A DNA stretch of 64,000 nucleotides, from assembly GCA_958510825.1 (NCBI GenBank), contig OY294050.1, positions 45,645,249-45,709,248 on the forward strand. The letters run 5' to 3'. Of this stretch, positions 29,812 to 40,430 are shown piece after piece. The DNA comes from Brachypterus glaber (taxonomy: Eukaryota; Arthropoda; Insecta; Coleoptera; Kateretidae). The position numbers were made by a program, and so were the translations under genes. The notes under the pieces are model-generated. The model did no database searches. It was not told where the DNA came from and was given only the letters and a program-made list of their open reading frames with translations. Numbering within the stretch: the stretch's first letter is position 1; every line of letters starts with the position of its first letter.

Positions 29812-30092
29812 GAAACTATATAAAAAACAAGTTTTTAAACTTAAAACCCTTCTATTGATTACGTATTATGTATAACTAAAAAGTAGAAAACAAGATATAC
29901 CAATTTACAAAAACGAATTTTTTAAAAGAAGGGTTTTGGAAATGTTGGCAAAAATAAAGAAATCACAAATTCCAAAACCTTTCTTTTAAAAAATTCGTTT
30001 TTGTAAATTGGTATATCTTGTTTTCTACTTTTTAGTTATATACGTAATCAATAGAAGGATTTTAAGTTTAAAAACTTGTTTTTTATATAGTT
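29812..30092. repeat. 281-bp foldback
   Basis: Arms of about 120 bp, including ACTATATAAAAAACAAG / CTTGTTTTTTATATAGT, AACCCTTCTATTGATTACGT / ACGTAATCAATAGAAGG and AAGTAGAAAACAAGATATAC / GTATATCTTGTTTTCTACTT. The centre is near 29955. Confidence 0.85.
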
Positions 30093-30420
30093 TTATTTTA
30101 TACTTGGAAACACCCGTTATCTACTGAAAAAATATTTTTTTTTCATTTTCGGGTTTCGTCATAAAACGTCGAGAAAATGTGAAAAAGTGGGTGCTAAAAT
30201 AATGTCTGTCTGTCTGACAGACTATCTATACATGTCTGTCTATTTATCTCTTTGTAAACCTCATAAATTTTTAAGGGAATGTCCGATTTAATAATTTTTT
30301 TCAACGATTCAGAACCTTTGTTATTTCGGTCACATTAAATATGGTTAACATTCGCTTAGAGCAAGGGAGAAAAACGGACCAAAACTATATTTTTTAGCGA
30401 TATCTAGCTTGTTATTTGTA
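30093..30420 (+). repeat. TGTCTGTC module with CACATTAAATATGG body
   Basis: GTCATAAAACGTCGAGAAAA, TGTCTGTCTGTCTGACAGAC (about 30204), then ATTTTTAAGGGAATGTCCGA, CACATTAAATATGGTTAAC and GCAAGGGAGAAAAACGGACC. Same order as 12.18-12.42 kb. Confidence 0.65.
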
Positions 30421-30929
30421 GTATAGTATTTATAGTATTGATCAGAAGTGAAATTTCAACACTAGTAAAATTTCAATAACAGTAATAGTTTTGGGACTTT
30501 TATGTCCAGAGACATTATTTTACATTTTGGGGGACAAACGTGGCCATGGAAAAAATATAATAACATTTTTATGTGCAACTTTAATTTTTAGTTTTTAGTT
30601 TTTTTTAATGTTTCTTCTATTGTGAATAATAACAAATTTATAGCCAAAACAACATTTTAATACCCCCCCATACCGATAAACAGACAGACAGACATAATTG
30701 TTTTGTTCCTTATTTTGATTTTTCTCTACGTTTCAGGAAAAAACAAGACGATTCAGACAAAAATAAAATATTTTTTTTTTCAATCGCAATACTTTATGAG
30801 AAAGTAAAAAGTGGAATTATGTATATTTTTTAAATTTTCGCAACATTTCCAAAACACTTCTTTTAAAAACCTTGTTTTTGTAAATTTGTATAAATGTCTT
30901 GTTTTCTACTTTTTAGTTATATGTATGTA
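30421..30929. repeat. Repeat with CAGACAGACAGACA and CGTTTCAGGAAAAAA
   Basis: CAGACAGACAGACATA (30678) is followed by TACGTTTCAGGAAAAAAC and CGCAATACTTTATGAGAAAG. The latter part reappears in reverse complement at the right end of the window (63906-64000). Confidence 0.55.
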
Positions 30930-31390
30930 ATATGTGATTAATAGAAGGGTAAATGTGTACCAAATTTTAGCTTTCTTAGTTTATTCTATTCTGGGTGAAA
31001 CAGAGAAGGGGTTAGTTTCGGGGGTAAAATTATATTGTTATCAGAGATAAGCATGTGTACCAAATTTCAGCTCTCTACGTTTATTCTAAGTGGGTGAAAC
31101 AGAGAGGGGGCTAACTTAGACTTATACGCGTGTGATGAGGAGATGAGGAGGGATGAAAAATTTGTTGTAAAATTTTATTATTACTTGATGACTATGTAAC
31201 CTAATTTTAGTTTTAAATTATCTCATGTGGTTAAAAGATGGACTTTTTTAATTTTAGGGGATGGGGAGGTTGGGGGGTAAAATGTAAATTGTATTGTCAA
31301 CCGAGTTAAGCATGTGTACCTTTAGCTTTCTTAGTATATTCTAAGTATATTCTAAGTGGGTGAAAATATATTTTTTAAAAAATAACTACA
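30930..31390. repeat. CACCCACTTAGAATAGAC repeat, inverted copies
   Basis: GCATGTGTACCAAATTTCAG, TTATTCTAAGTGGGTGAAAC, CTTAGACTTATACGCGTG, TTAAATTATCTCATGTGG and GGGGAGGTTGGGGGGTAAA. Partly repeated within itself and similar to 40431-40705. With 29340-29810 it forms a broad inverted arrangement of about 2 kb. Confidence 0.6.
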
Positions 31391-31950
31391 TAAAATGTTA
31401 TGTAACTTTTTCTATATACAACGATGCCAAATTGAAAATAGGATATATTACAAGGTATGTAACAAGTTTTTGAATCCATTCAAAAACTTGTTTTTTATTT
31501 ATCCAATTTTATTCAAAAGTAAACTTGAAAATAAACTAAAAATTGATTTACTCTCGATTGCTCTGAAATAGAAAAAGATGCGGATCTCTTTGATATGCGA
31601 AAACACAAAATCAATAGTTATAATCCCCCTTTTCAAGGCCTACTTTCTGAATAGAAGAGATAAAAACAGACAAAATATCATTTTTTTCGGCCAACTATTC
31701 GGCGCCGTTTTATTGCAGGAAGCGCCCGGCGCCACGGTCGGCGCCCCCTTGTCTAGGCGCCCCGACGACTGCTTCCCTATCTAGCCTACTCTAAATACTA
31801 CAAAGATGCTGGTGATTTAGCATTCAAGAATTTAGGATATTACCATGTTTGGAATAATTTTAATATAGTTTTATATTTAACAAAATTTGTCATTTGTGTC
31901 AAATTCTAGAAAACAACAAAAATATTTTTTTTTTCGGTTAATTTTTTTTT
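31391..31950. other. Unassigned sequence with a GGCGCC cluster
   Basis: Four GGCGCC sites lie within 61 bp (31701, 31728, 31740, 31756) in a GC-rich island otherwise surrounded by AT-rich DNA. The frame 31578-31784 crosses it but has no recognisable domain. Confidence 0.5.
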
Positions 31951-32498
31951 TTGTATAAAAAAGTATACTTTTTACGTAGGATAGGTAATGAGCTAAGTAT
32001 TAACACAAAAATAACATTGTATAAGTCATTAATAGCGCCACACTTAGATTATTGTTCATCAATATTGTACAGTTTGAATCAAAATGAATACAGTAGATTA
32101 CAAGTAGTTCAAAATAAGGTTATGAGAATAATTTTAATGCAATAGATACACGCCAATTAATACAATGTTACAGGTACTTTCATTTATGAGTGTCAAACAG
32201 AAAATTACTTTTAAAGCCCTAATTTTTGTATATAAAATTAAAAATAATTTAGCCCCAAACTATTTGTGTAAAAAATTAAAACGTAGCAATGAAGTCCACA
32301 CATATCCAACCAGACAAGAGAATGACATCTACATAGACAAGGCTACATCTCAAAAATATAACATTGTTTTACAACAGACTAGTCAGCTTTAATAGTTTAC
32401 CTATATATAGGTATATTCTATATATAGAAATAAAAAATTGTGATAATTTTACTAGATATAAGAATTTATTAAAATCATTTATTGTTAATAAGTACTGA
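31951..32498 (+). pseudogene. LINE reverse-transcriptase C-terminal fragment
   Basis: The 3' end of a non-LTR retrotransposon ORF2, broken by frameshifts. Frame 1 (31951-32145) gives LRRIGNELSINTKITLYKSL, then IAPHLDYCSSILYSL and RLQVVQNKVMRIIL, the classic conserved region just after the RT domain. The reading then shifts by one base and continues NRYTPINTMLQVLSFMSVKQ to KNNLAPNYLCKKLK and YPTRQ. It shifts again to NSLP and ends KNLLKSFIVNKY at a TGA (32496-32498). The catalytic RT and endonuclease regions are absent because of 5' truncation near 31950. The clade (Jockey, CR1, I or relatives) cannot be settled from this piece. The function would have been target-primed reverse transcription; this copy is dead. 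Confidence 0.85.
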
Positions 32499-32603
32499 TG
32501 TTTTATGTACTTAATTACATTGTTTTAGTTTTAAATAACATGTAATAGTTATACTAAATAAATATTATTATTATTGTTATTATTATTATTATTATTATTA
32601 TTT
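31951..32603 (+). mobile_element. 5'-truncated LINE copy with ATT-repeat tail
   Basis: Spans the ORF2 remnant, a short 3' UTR (32499-32561) and an ATT microsatellite tail (about 32562-32603). 5' truncation and a simple-repeat tail are typical of LINE insertion. A target-site duplication could not be resolved in the AT-rich flanks. Confidence 0.8.
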
Positions 32604-32718
32604 TAATTAGATTAGTAAGTTAATTTAAACTATAAAGGTTAAATTTTTGAAGTTTCAGTTAATTTGAAGTTAAAGATCTAAATTAAAGTTTTTAGTACAC
32701 TTAAACACAAGTAAAAAT

Positions 32719-33345
32719 ACACTGCCCAGTAAAATCGCTTTCCTATTTTTCACCTCCGCGCATTAAATGCATTTATTATTATCAGATTTACTTTCAGGAA
32801 CCTTAAAAACCCCAATATACAAATTTTCACTTTAACTACCCCCACCTTTCGGTGAGTTTTATTATCAGATTAACTTTTAGCTACCTCAAAAACCTCTATA
32901 TATCAATTTTCACGAAAACTACCCCCCTCCCCTCAGGGTGCGAAGTTGGAATTTTTTTATTATCAGATTTACTTTTAGCAACCTCAAAAGCCCCTATATA
33001 CCAACTTTCACAAAAACTACCCCCCACCGCTTAGGGTGTGGAGTTCAAAAAAAATAATCAAATTCAGTTTTATCGTCCCCAAAAACCCCTATATACCAAT
33101 TTTGACGAAAATATTGAAAATATTAAAACATATTTAGCCTGTTACCCCCATGGGGGTGGAAATAGAAAATTTTTATTATCATATTCAATTTCAGCACCCC
33201 CAAAAACCCCTATGTAGCAATTTTCAAATTTTTGTCAGAAATTATTGTATTTACCCCATTTGCACCCCTTGCCCCACCCCAATGTTTACCAAAAACAATC
33301 CCGAGCGAGAACATTTGGTAAAATATATGTATGGCAAATTTCAAG
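32719..33345 (+). repeat. ~95-bp array, copy 2
   Basis: Starts ACTGCCCAGTAAAATCGC, the same start seen at 39.22 kb and in reverse near 61.19 kb. About five units follow, with TTATCAGATTTACTTTCAGG, CACGAAAACTACCCCCC and CCCCTCAGGG. The penultimate unit has the ATATTGAAAATATT insertion, exactly as in copy 1. Confidence 0.8.
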
Positions 33346-33540
33346 TTTAAGTTCTTAAGTTATCGTGGATACAAGATTTCCCGGACAGAACGACAAATCC
33401 ACCGACAATTTTTTTTCTTTGCTTGAAATACATATATATCGACATAAAAAGTCATAAAACGCAAAAATACTCAAAAAACATTTTTGAAATTTTTTGCACA
33501 AATACAAGGCTTTCCGAAAATTTTCAAAATGGGAAAGCAA
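33346..33540 (+). repeat. GACG module, array-linked copy 2
   Basis: TTCTTAAGTTATCGTGGATA, CAAGATTTCCCGGACAG, ACGACAAATCCACCGAC, then AGTCATAAAACGCAAAAATA and AATACAAGGCTTTCCG. The tetramer run is short here. Confidence 0.7.
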
Positions 33541-33544
33541 AATC

Positions 33545-33790
33545 TGGACCGTATATGAGTCATAGGATGTCAGAGGATCTCAAGACATGATCGGCAAGGC
33601 CGGACTCGGGGGGTTATACATTAAAACTACATATATAGACTATCTTAGGGTGCCAGGCTGGCACTGCTAGCGAAAAAAAAATTGGGTTTTCAATGGGACT
33701 CACTCGGATTTTATGAGATTAATCCCTGAAGATGTTTCTAGCAGTAAGAGAAGAAACGTCGGAAAGTGAAAATTTATTATCACGATCTAA
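33545..33790 (+). repeat. Block with hammerhead-like signature
   Basis: CTGAAGA (33726-33732) is separated by a short possible stem-loop (TTTCT ... AGAGA) from GAAACGTC (33753-33760). CTGANGA and GAAA with a following GTC are the conserved core pieces of hammerhead ribozymes, found in Penelope-like elements. Closing stem I is weak (CC/GG only), so this copy is probably decayed or a chance look-alike. The upstream part has GCCAGGCTGGCACTGC. Confidence 0.3.
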
Positions 33791-34200
33791 AGCCGAAAGT
33801 AAAGGTTCTTTATAGTAACATTTAACAGTATTTCTGAACATGTGTTTATTTCTGTTATATCGGGAAATCTTTTACTGTAGAAAATTTAAAAGAGAATTGT
33901 TGTATTTTGTTTTTCAGTATATATCTTTTACAAAAAATGTCGTACCTAAAACTAATTAATAATTAAATGTGAATATATTACTATTTATAATTATTGTTAT
34001 TACTTTATTATTAAAAAAAATAACACAAAATATTCTTTTTATAAAATACAATCACATTTTTTTTAGGCTAACATTTTAAGCTAAGCCTATAGGGTCCAAT
34101 TTAGTCCAACCGACTAAGTATCTAAAATAACTATCATACTATTTCCGCAAAAATTCCAAGCAACAAAACCTTCATGAAAACATTGTATGAACTAGATGAA
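33791..34200. other. Unassigned AT-rich sequence
   Basis: Nothing recognisable. Confidence 0.45.
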
Positions 34201-34865
34201 ACGTTGCAAGCACCCTGTCAAAACATCGGCACTATTGTACACTAGAGCCATCTAGTTTGCAAATTTCAAACTAGGTGTTTTGTTTGATTTTAAATTCTGT
34301 ATCTTTAAAACATTATATTCTAGCAAAAAACTGTATATATAATTTTTTATAGGGCTTAAAAAGAGCTTTTATTTAAAATATAATTTTTTGAAATCGGGTT
34401 ATAAATATGTGAGATATGCTAAAAAACCTTTTACTGATTCAAACGCCAATATCTCGAAAAGAATGCGTTTTAGGAAAACGTTGTTTATAACATTTTTTGA
34501 CCAATTTAAAATTATCTTTTATATAAGTGCTAAATTACCCAAATACAATAATAATTGCCTTAATTATAAACAAAAAACGCTAAAAATAGGAGTTTTACCC
34601 TATTTTTACCCCCTTACCCCCAAAATTTAATCAGCTCTTCAGAATACGATAAAAAACAATATGCAAAAAACCGCAAGTCGATATCTCATGTAGAAATGGA
34701 GTTAGAGAGTTTACAGACAGACAGACAGACGGACGCAAAAATTTTTTTACTGATTTCGACTGGTCTAAAACGTCGAGAAATTTGAAAAAAACGTGGTCAA
34801 GGATTGACTTTTTGGCGAAGATTTCAATACATCGGCACTCTTAGTAGCACTAAGTGCCGATGTAA
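34201..34865 (+). mobile_element. ACATCGGCACT element, copy 2
   Basis: About 665 bp, from ACGTTGCAAGCACCCTGTC to AGTGCCGATGTAAAAC. It is closely similar to 16519-17422 apart from the 240 bp extra in that copy. It carries CAGACAGACAGACGGACG (34717). The frame 34388-34630 is a shadow of the same repeat, as 17025-17228 is in copy 1. Confidence 0.8.
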
Positions 34866-35148
34866 AACCTCGTAATAAAAACTTTTGTATGAAGAGTCAA
34901 AAACGATATTCGTTGGAAACATCCTGCAGTGAAAGAAGCAAACAGTAATAAACGTTTTGACCCGCGGCTCCCATATTGGCAGCAGGAGCAGCAGGAGTAA
35001 ATATTTGTCGACCAACAGACAGTTCGAGTGGAAATCCATCTCGAAGGTACACACACTCGTCTGCAGCTATTTGACAGCATTACGATCACTTTTCAACTAG
35101 AAGGACCAAACTTGAACCACTGCTTCTAAGCCCTTATAAAAAAGTACT
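34866..35148. other. Unassigned block
   Basis: Moderate GC, with GCAGCAGGAGCAGCAGGAGT (34980). The overlapping frames (34824-35054 and 34850-35089, minus) show no domain, only short Leu or Cys/Ser runs. No repeat partner noticed. Confidence 0.4.
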
Positions 35149-35149
35149 A

Positions 35150-35640
35150 TACAGGCTGATCAATAACTGGCATGCCAAAAAGTCCAGAGGTGATTCTGTA
35201 TCCAAAAATATGAAAAAAAGTTCCTATAAAGATTGATCCGCAAATGAGACCTAAGGGAGCTACGGCCCTTTAAAATTGTAATAAAAATAAGGTTTTTAAT
35301 TAATAACTCTGGTACCCTATAAGCTTTAGCGACGATATTATGCATGTATACTAGTATTAATAAGGGCAATAAGTTTATGTTAATTTAATTTTTTGAATTT
35401 ATCCAGAGGCGTCCCTAGACGGAAAAGTGTACTAGCCTTAACAGATTTTTACCCCAAACTTTATTATGTGTACTTTTTTGTAAAAAATATGGATTCATTG
35501 AGTAAAAATACATAAAAAATGTCATATAGTGTAACACTGTAGGAGCAATCGTTTAAAAAAAATGCAATTAAAAGGAAGTAACTTTTTAGCCACCAAAACC
35601 GTTACTTTTTAAAAGACTTAATCCTTGACAAGATTTTATT
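35150..35640 (+). repeat. TACAGGGTG-family copy
   Basis: ATACAGGCTGATCAATAACT, GGCATGCCAAAAAG, GGTGATTCTGTATCC, AAGGGAGCTACGGCCC, TAATAACTCTGGTACCC and later AGGAGCAATCGTTTAAA with AACTTTTTAGCCACC. Follows the order of the long copy at 21.83 kb and lacks the right terminus. Confidence 0.65.
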
Positions 35641-36249
35641 TAAATATTGTAACATATAATTGTATTAAATGCATTTTATATTATTGTATATTATATTATA
35701 ATTTTTTAGTCGGAATCCATTGTTTTAAATCTAAATATTGTTATTAAAAAAAAAAACGATCAAAATATAATAACAATTTTTTGCCATAATTACACTGATC
35801 CTGGGCCTGACCGACACGGCGAGATAGAGAATCAGGATACAAACTCGTACAAAATTGACGGTATACGATTGATCTGTGTTAACTGAAACATTCGGTATAA
35901 ACTTCTTAAGTTGTCGGCAGTATTTTTTACAGTGTAAATTTGTTTTAATTTTAATCCTACAGGTTATTAAAAATGACCAATATAATAGTACATCCTTATT
36001 CAAACAGATCGAGGGGGAGATAGGACTGTTTAAAAGGGCCTGCGTTTGCGATACGATCCGATACCTTTCATTAAAGTTACCCCACATTTTTAATATAAAC
36101 ACAAATGTGTACTATATTTGCGTATGATCCTCTAACTTATCCTGTTGCTTTCAGGAAATCAATTAGGGGGTAGATCGGGTATTTAGATTACGAGATTGAA
36201 TCTGTAGATTAACAAAAGCATGAGGTCATAATTGAAATAAAAACGAGAA
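35641..36249. other. Unassigned AT-rich sequence
   Basis: Frames 35731-36102 (minus, 123 aa) and 35876-36127 (plus, 83 aa) overlap antisense. Neither has a recognisable domain or signal. A gene cannot be excluded but is not supported. Confidence 0.4.
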
Positions 36250-36778
36250 ATATTAGTATATTAAAGTACTAGATTCAAAACATACGTTTTTAGCGCACGA
36301 GTACAAGTTTAGAAAACGAGCCGCTTGCGGCGAGTTTTCTAAAGTACTAGTGCTCTAAAAACGTGTTATGAAACGAGTGCTTTATACAATTTTTTCTATT
36401 TTGCTCTAAAATTTAAAAAACTCACATTTAAATTGATGACTGATTTAGGTATTTTTGTTTTGGGTTGGCATTACAGTTTACACTATGTTGAAAATTCTAA
36501 GAACAAATTATATTTTCATATATTTTACAGTCATCTCTTCTTTTTTCACTGCAATTAACCACTCCACAATTTTAACACGGTAAAAAATAACCCAAACACA
36601 AAATTTTGTAAAAAATTAAACTTTAAATCGACATTGACATTTGCACCTAAAACGTCAAGAGATAGGCTTTTGTATGTTGCCAACTCAACAGAAAAAAAAG
36701 TAAAGACCTCTTATGGGCCTATAAGAACACGCAAAATGCGTGTGATTATGAGCTTATAAGAGTCGCAAAATAGAAAAA
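36250..36778 (+). mobile_element. AATAGTATATTA hairpin element, copy A1
   Basis: Begins ATTAGTATATTAAAGTACT, then a long hairpin: CATACGTTTTTAGCGCACG and GTACAAGTTTAGAAAACG on one side, CGAGTTTTCTAAAGTACTAG and CTCTAAAAACGTGTTATG on the other, with tip ACGAGCCGCTTGCGGCGAGT. Next come TTTTTTCTATTTTGC, ~300 bp of body, and a second palindrome (CTTATGGGCCTATAAG and CACGCAAAATGCGTG), ending GCAAAATAGAAAAA. Other copies: 45309-45770 and 55744-56240 (reverse). No coding sequence. Confidence 0.85.
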
Positions 36779-36865
36779 AAAATTAAAAGACTTCTGCCAA
36801 ATCATACGGCATATCTTTAAAAAATCAAAGCGTTTAAACGTATTTACACATAATAGGGACCGTAT

Positions 36866-37110
36866 ACAGGGTGATCCGTAACTGGCATGCCAACATTTAA
36901 GAGGTGATTCTGCATCCAAAAATATCAAAAAAAAATCCTATAAAGGTTGGTCCGGAAATAAGACCTAAGGAAGCTACGGCCCTTTAAAACTTTAATAAAA
37001 ATAAGGTTTTTAATTAATAACGCTGGTACCCTTTAAGCTAGAGCGACGGGTAAAAAAAACATTTAAGTTTAAAAGGAAGTGCCACCAAAAATGTTACATA
37101 CATTTTTGTT
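36866..37110 (+). repeat. TACAGGGTG-family copy
   Basis: ACAGGGTGATCCGTAACTGG, CATGCCAACATTTAAGAGG, GGTTGGTCCGGAAATAAG, GAAGCTACGGCCC, TAATAACGCTGGTACCC. Truncated on the right where SINE sequence begins. Confidence 0.7.
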
Positions 37111-37180
37111 TAACCTCGAACTACTCTACCTAATTAAGCATCCCCTAAGTCCGGGACTTGTGTGTGCTAGTAGTAGAGTA
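37111..37180 (-). mobile_element. SINE tail fragment
   Basis: In reverse complement: CACACAAGTCCCGGACTTAG, GGGATGCTTAATTAGGTAG and GTAGTTCGAGGTTA. These match the 3' part of the SINE at 12571-12840. The tRNA-like head is missing. Confidence 0.75.
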
Positions 37181-37683
37181 GTCCAAAAAAATTGATGCAG
37201 GCCTGTGTAATATTATAGTCTCAAAATATGAAATTTTCACTCATTTTTCCGCAAAGCAAAAGTGCGCCGGGAATAAACTAGAAATATGGATCGAATCAAT
37301 GTATTCCGAATTTGATTTTGTTTTTCCTTTTTATCTATATTGACTGAAATTGATACCATACGTTTTCGTAAACTAATATTAAATCTTGGCGGCACTGAAA
37401 TATTTATTTAAGGGTTTATTTTAAATTTAAAAAATTCAATCACATTTCTAGGGATACGAGTGACTGACAATAGGAGTTTTATTTCAAAGGAATGATAATA
37501 TTAAATATTTTTTAAAACTATTTTTTGGATTTTTGGTGGTAATGACGTCGATTGACTGTACTTTACCCTCGGCAGAAAATTCTAAAAACAAAACAGCTTT
37601 AGCAGAAATTTAATGTCAAAAAAAAAAAACATTTAACGAATTGACACCCTTATGTCCGGCCCTGGTTACGTTTGACATACACA
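37181..37683. other. Unassigned AT-rich sequence
   Basis: Nothing recognisable. Confidence 0.4.
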
Positions 37684-38213
37684 TCGTGTCAAAAGTTCGC
37701 CCACCCTTTAACTTTTAAACGGCTTAAGATATCAACTTCAAATTCGTATATATTTGATATATTTAGGGGACAAGGCGGGATTTTTTTTAACGGAATGGAA
37801 GGTCGTGTTTAACATTATTTTAATGCTTATAAAATTCTCTATTTGAACACATATTTTTTATTTTTCTAAGACATTTTTTGGTGGTTTCAAATAGGGTTAA
37901 AATGGGAATTTTCGTCAAATTTTCTTTAAAAAAATTAAAAGTTTCTTAAAAAATGGTGAATTTTGTGTTGCAAATACATAAACTATACCTCTAAACTTAA
38001 AAAATGTTTAAGAAATAAAAAAAATATGTGGAGAAATAGAGAATTATATTTTCTTTAAAAATATGTATCACACGGTCCCCTTTTTCTATTAAAAAAATGT
38101 TTTCCCTTACTCACCATAAACATAAAAAATCTATAGGTACCAAAAAATTATTTACATCTTCCAAATTTTGTTTATATCTTAAGCCGTTCAAAAGTTAAAG
38201 TTGGCGGACTTAA
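37684..38213. mobile_element. Diverged Tc1-like element
   Basis: About 530 bp with inverted ends around CAAAAGTTCGCCCACC and AAGTTGGCGGACTT, and inner arms ACTTTTAAACGGCTTAAGAT / ATCTTAAGCCGTTCAAAAGT. The interior has AATAGGGTTAAAATGGG and ATTTTCGTCAAATTTTCTTT, as in 28609-29339. CAG ends and TA sites are not clear. Confidence 0.65.
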
Positions 38214-38510
38214 GACTCTCTAATTTTAATAGTACATTCAAAATCCAATAAAAAATCGAGAATCTTTTAATATTATGCGCAAAAAATTGTAGTCCATAAA
38301 TAAAAATTTTGAAAAAAATCCTGTTTAACATAAACGTTTAGAAAATGTATCTTGATCCTCTTAAAAAGTGTAATAACAGCTCAAACACGACGTGCAGTTT
38401 TGTGTCTAAGCAACCGCTCACGATTTAAGCGGGATTTAGCCGAGATTCGCAATAAAGAAGATTTTCTCTTTCAGAGAACTTTCGAGGGCCAGAAGGGCTT
38501 ACTCATAAAC
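38214..38510. other. Unassigned sequence
   Basis: Nothing recognisable. Confidence 0.4.
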
Positions 38511-38716
38511 TATACAGACTGTCCCTGAACAAAATATCGCACTATGAGTGCAAAACCACCATAACTCAAAAATTAACGAGCTGAGAAAATGGCGTTTAAA
38601 GTTTTCAGATTTCATTTTTGAGCCCATGTTAATGGTATAGGAAAATAGGCTTACAGGGGGGGGTGGGGTTCTAAAATGATCAAAATTTGCGTTACGTAAT
38701 ACTTGAACGTTCACTA
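38511..38716 (+). repeat. GTTACGTAATACTTG element, right part
   Basis: Has CCCATGTTAATGGTATAGGA, AATAGGCTTACAGGGGGGG and ATGATCAAAATTTGCGTTAC followed by GTAATACTTGAACGTTC, as in the intact 148-bp element at 43.67 kb. The left terminus is degraded. Confidence 0.65.
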
Positions 38717-39218
38717 GCGCATTTCTTCCTATTATTCAAACATTTTTATATTAGTAATAAAGTAAAATGTTCGTTTGGACTTGAAATCAAACGCGAAAAA
38801 ACAAGTAGTCCTTTAAATCACCATTTTTAAAAACAAATGAAGATAAATTAATGTATTCACTAAATTTTGACAGGATAAATTCACATTTTCAAAACTTTTT
38901 AACAACCTTAAAAAAAAATTGAAAAAAATATGTGGTCGAATAGAAAATTTTAGTTATAATTCAACTTGCACTGTTACGGTCTGATATTACTGTTGACAAT
39001 TTGTCGAAACAAAATTGGTAAAATTGTGGCGAAATCCGACAGAAACATAAAAGTCATTTTTGGTCCTAACTACTGCGCCATGTAATCCCTACATGAAGAG
39101 TTGCAGATTGACATAGTGTCACTCTATCTAGCGGTGGTTTTAGCGACGTCGTAAAAGTATGACAAAAAAATACTATTACAAAAAAATCTACAAAATTCGC
39201 TTTTCAAAAAAAAATACA
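38717..39218. other. Unassigned sequence with a GCGGTGG repeat word
   Basis: GTCACTCTATCTAGCGGTGG near 39117 matches, in reverse, sequence at about 51488-51515. Otherwise nothing is recognised. Confidence 0.4.
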
Positions 39219-39310
39219 CTGCCAGTAAAAAAGCTATTTTTTTTAATCGTTTGCCCCCACCCTAATTTTTAACAAAAACAATCCCAGCCGAAAACTTTGG
39301 GTAATGAAAC
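39219..39310 (+). repeat. Deleted copy of the array/GACG element
   Basis: ACACTGCCAGTAAAAAAGC (start of the family) joins directly to GCCCCCACCCTAATTTTTAA and ACAATCCCAGCCGAAAACTT (linker after the array). The tandem array is lost. Confidence 0.6.
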
Positions 39311-39522
39311 TGTTTCAACGTAGAACGTTTCAGTGTACCGCCTAAAATAACAACTTACTTTTTTGAATATTTTGAAATTAAATATCGCGATATCGGTTTG
39401 TACAATCGATGACCTCGAATTTCCTTAAAGATCGTCGTTAACCTCTAATAATTAGGCAATGAAGCGCAGTCACGTGATAAAAACTGGGCGATTCTATTGG
39501 TTAAACTTTATATCTTAGCTAA
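39311..39522. other. Unassigned sequence
   Basis: Nothing recognisable. Confidence 0.35.
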
Positions 39523-39606
39523 TTCTGCCGTGCTAAGCTAAAAGGTCCTATCTACATAGATTTAACATACACAGATAGGACCTTTCAGCTTAGGAAGGCA
39601 GAATTA
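39523..39606. repeat. 84-bp palindrome
   Basis: Outer arms TAATTCTGCC / GGCAGAATTA and inner arms AAGGTCCTATCT / AGATAGGACCTT, with a short AT-rich loop. Confidence 0.8.
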
Positions 39607-39675
39607 TAAAAGTATGTGTCTTGTGCGACATCAGAAAAACGGTTTAATTATTATTAATCGCTTTCTTCTGCACAT

Positions 39676-39956
39676 GGGAGGTTTGGTGTGGTGGTCTACC
39701 GCGTCTGTACATGACAAGTCTACTAGCCAACTAGCGTGAGTTTGATTCTCACTGGCGCCGATTTGCCTTTTTCAGTTAATTAATAATTGAAATTTGGCGA
39801 AGGCGTAAGTAAAGCGGACACTCCTTATAAAAACTGGTCGAAAGTCAGTATAAACCGGTGGTTCCATCTACTGTAGTAGATGGAACGACCTAGTATACTA
39901 GCTCAACCAAGTCCTGGACTTAGGGGATGCTTAATTAAGTAGAATAGTACGAGGTA
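39676..39956 (+). mobile_element. tRNA-derived SINE, copy 3
   Basis: A-box-like TGGTGTGGTGG (39684-39694) and B-box-like GAGTTTGATTCTC (39738-39750), then CACTGGCGCCGATTTGCC, the family body, and tail GTAGAATAGTACGAGGT. A small palindrome (CCATCTACTGTAGTAGATGG) has been added in the body at about 39863. Confidence 0.85.
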
Positions 39957-40430
39957 AATACAAAACATGTAACATGTAACATTTTATGTTTGAAAATATA
40001 ATATATAAAATATAATATATAATATTATATATTTTTTACTATCAAACTACCTTGGCTTATATATACATAGGTATGGGTAACCCCATTACCCCACGTTTAG
40101 CGCTTTGCTAGATGGAGTGACTCTGATAATCCACACATGAGGAGTTGTCGATTGACAGACACAAAATAGGGGAAAATGAACACTAATGCCTTCAAATAGT
40201 CAGAGTTAAGCACTGTGATGATATTTCATTGTTCGGAATATAATACAGGCATCAATGCATACGCAATATATGCATATTATGCATGTTCATCTGCTTAAAG
40301 ATGAACAACAGTGGTATTAAGTATTGTTTTAATTTTTCTTCTCTACTATAATAATTTAAACATTTAATAAAAATTATAGAACTAAAACTTTTTAAAGACA
40401 TGCTGCAATGCAGCATTTGATATAAAATTG
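39957..40430. other. Unassigned AT-rich sequence
   Basis: A TATAATATA-type low-complexity stretch lies at about 39998-40035. A minus frame (40252-40461) has no domain. Confidence 0.4.

Noticed and set aside
39998..40040. AT-rich replication-origin-like stretch
   Set aside because: Only low-complexity TATAATATA; nothing else supports an origin.
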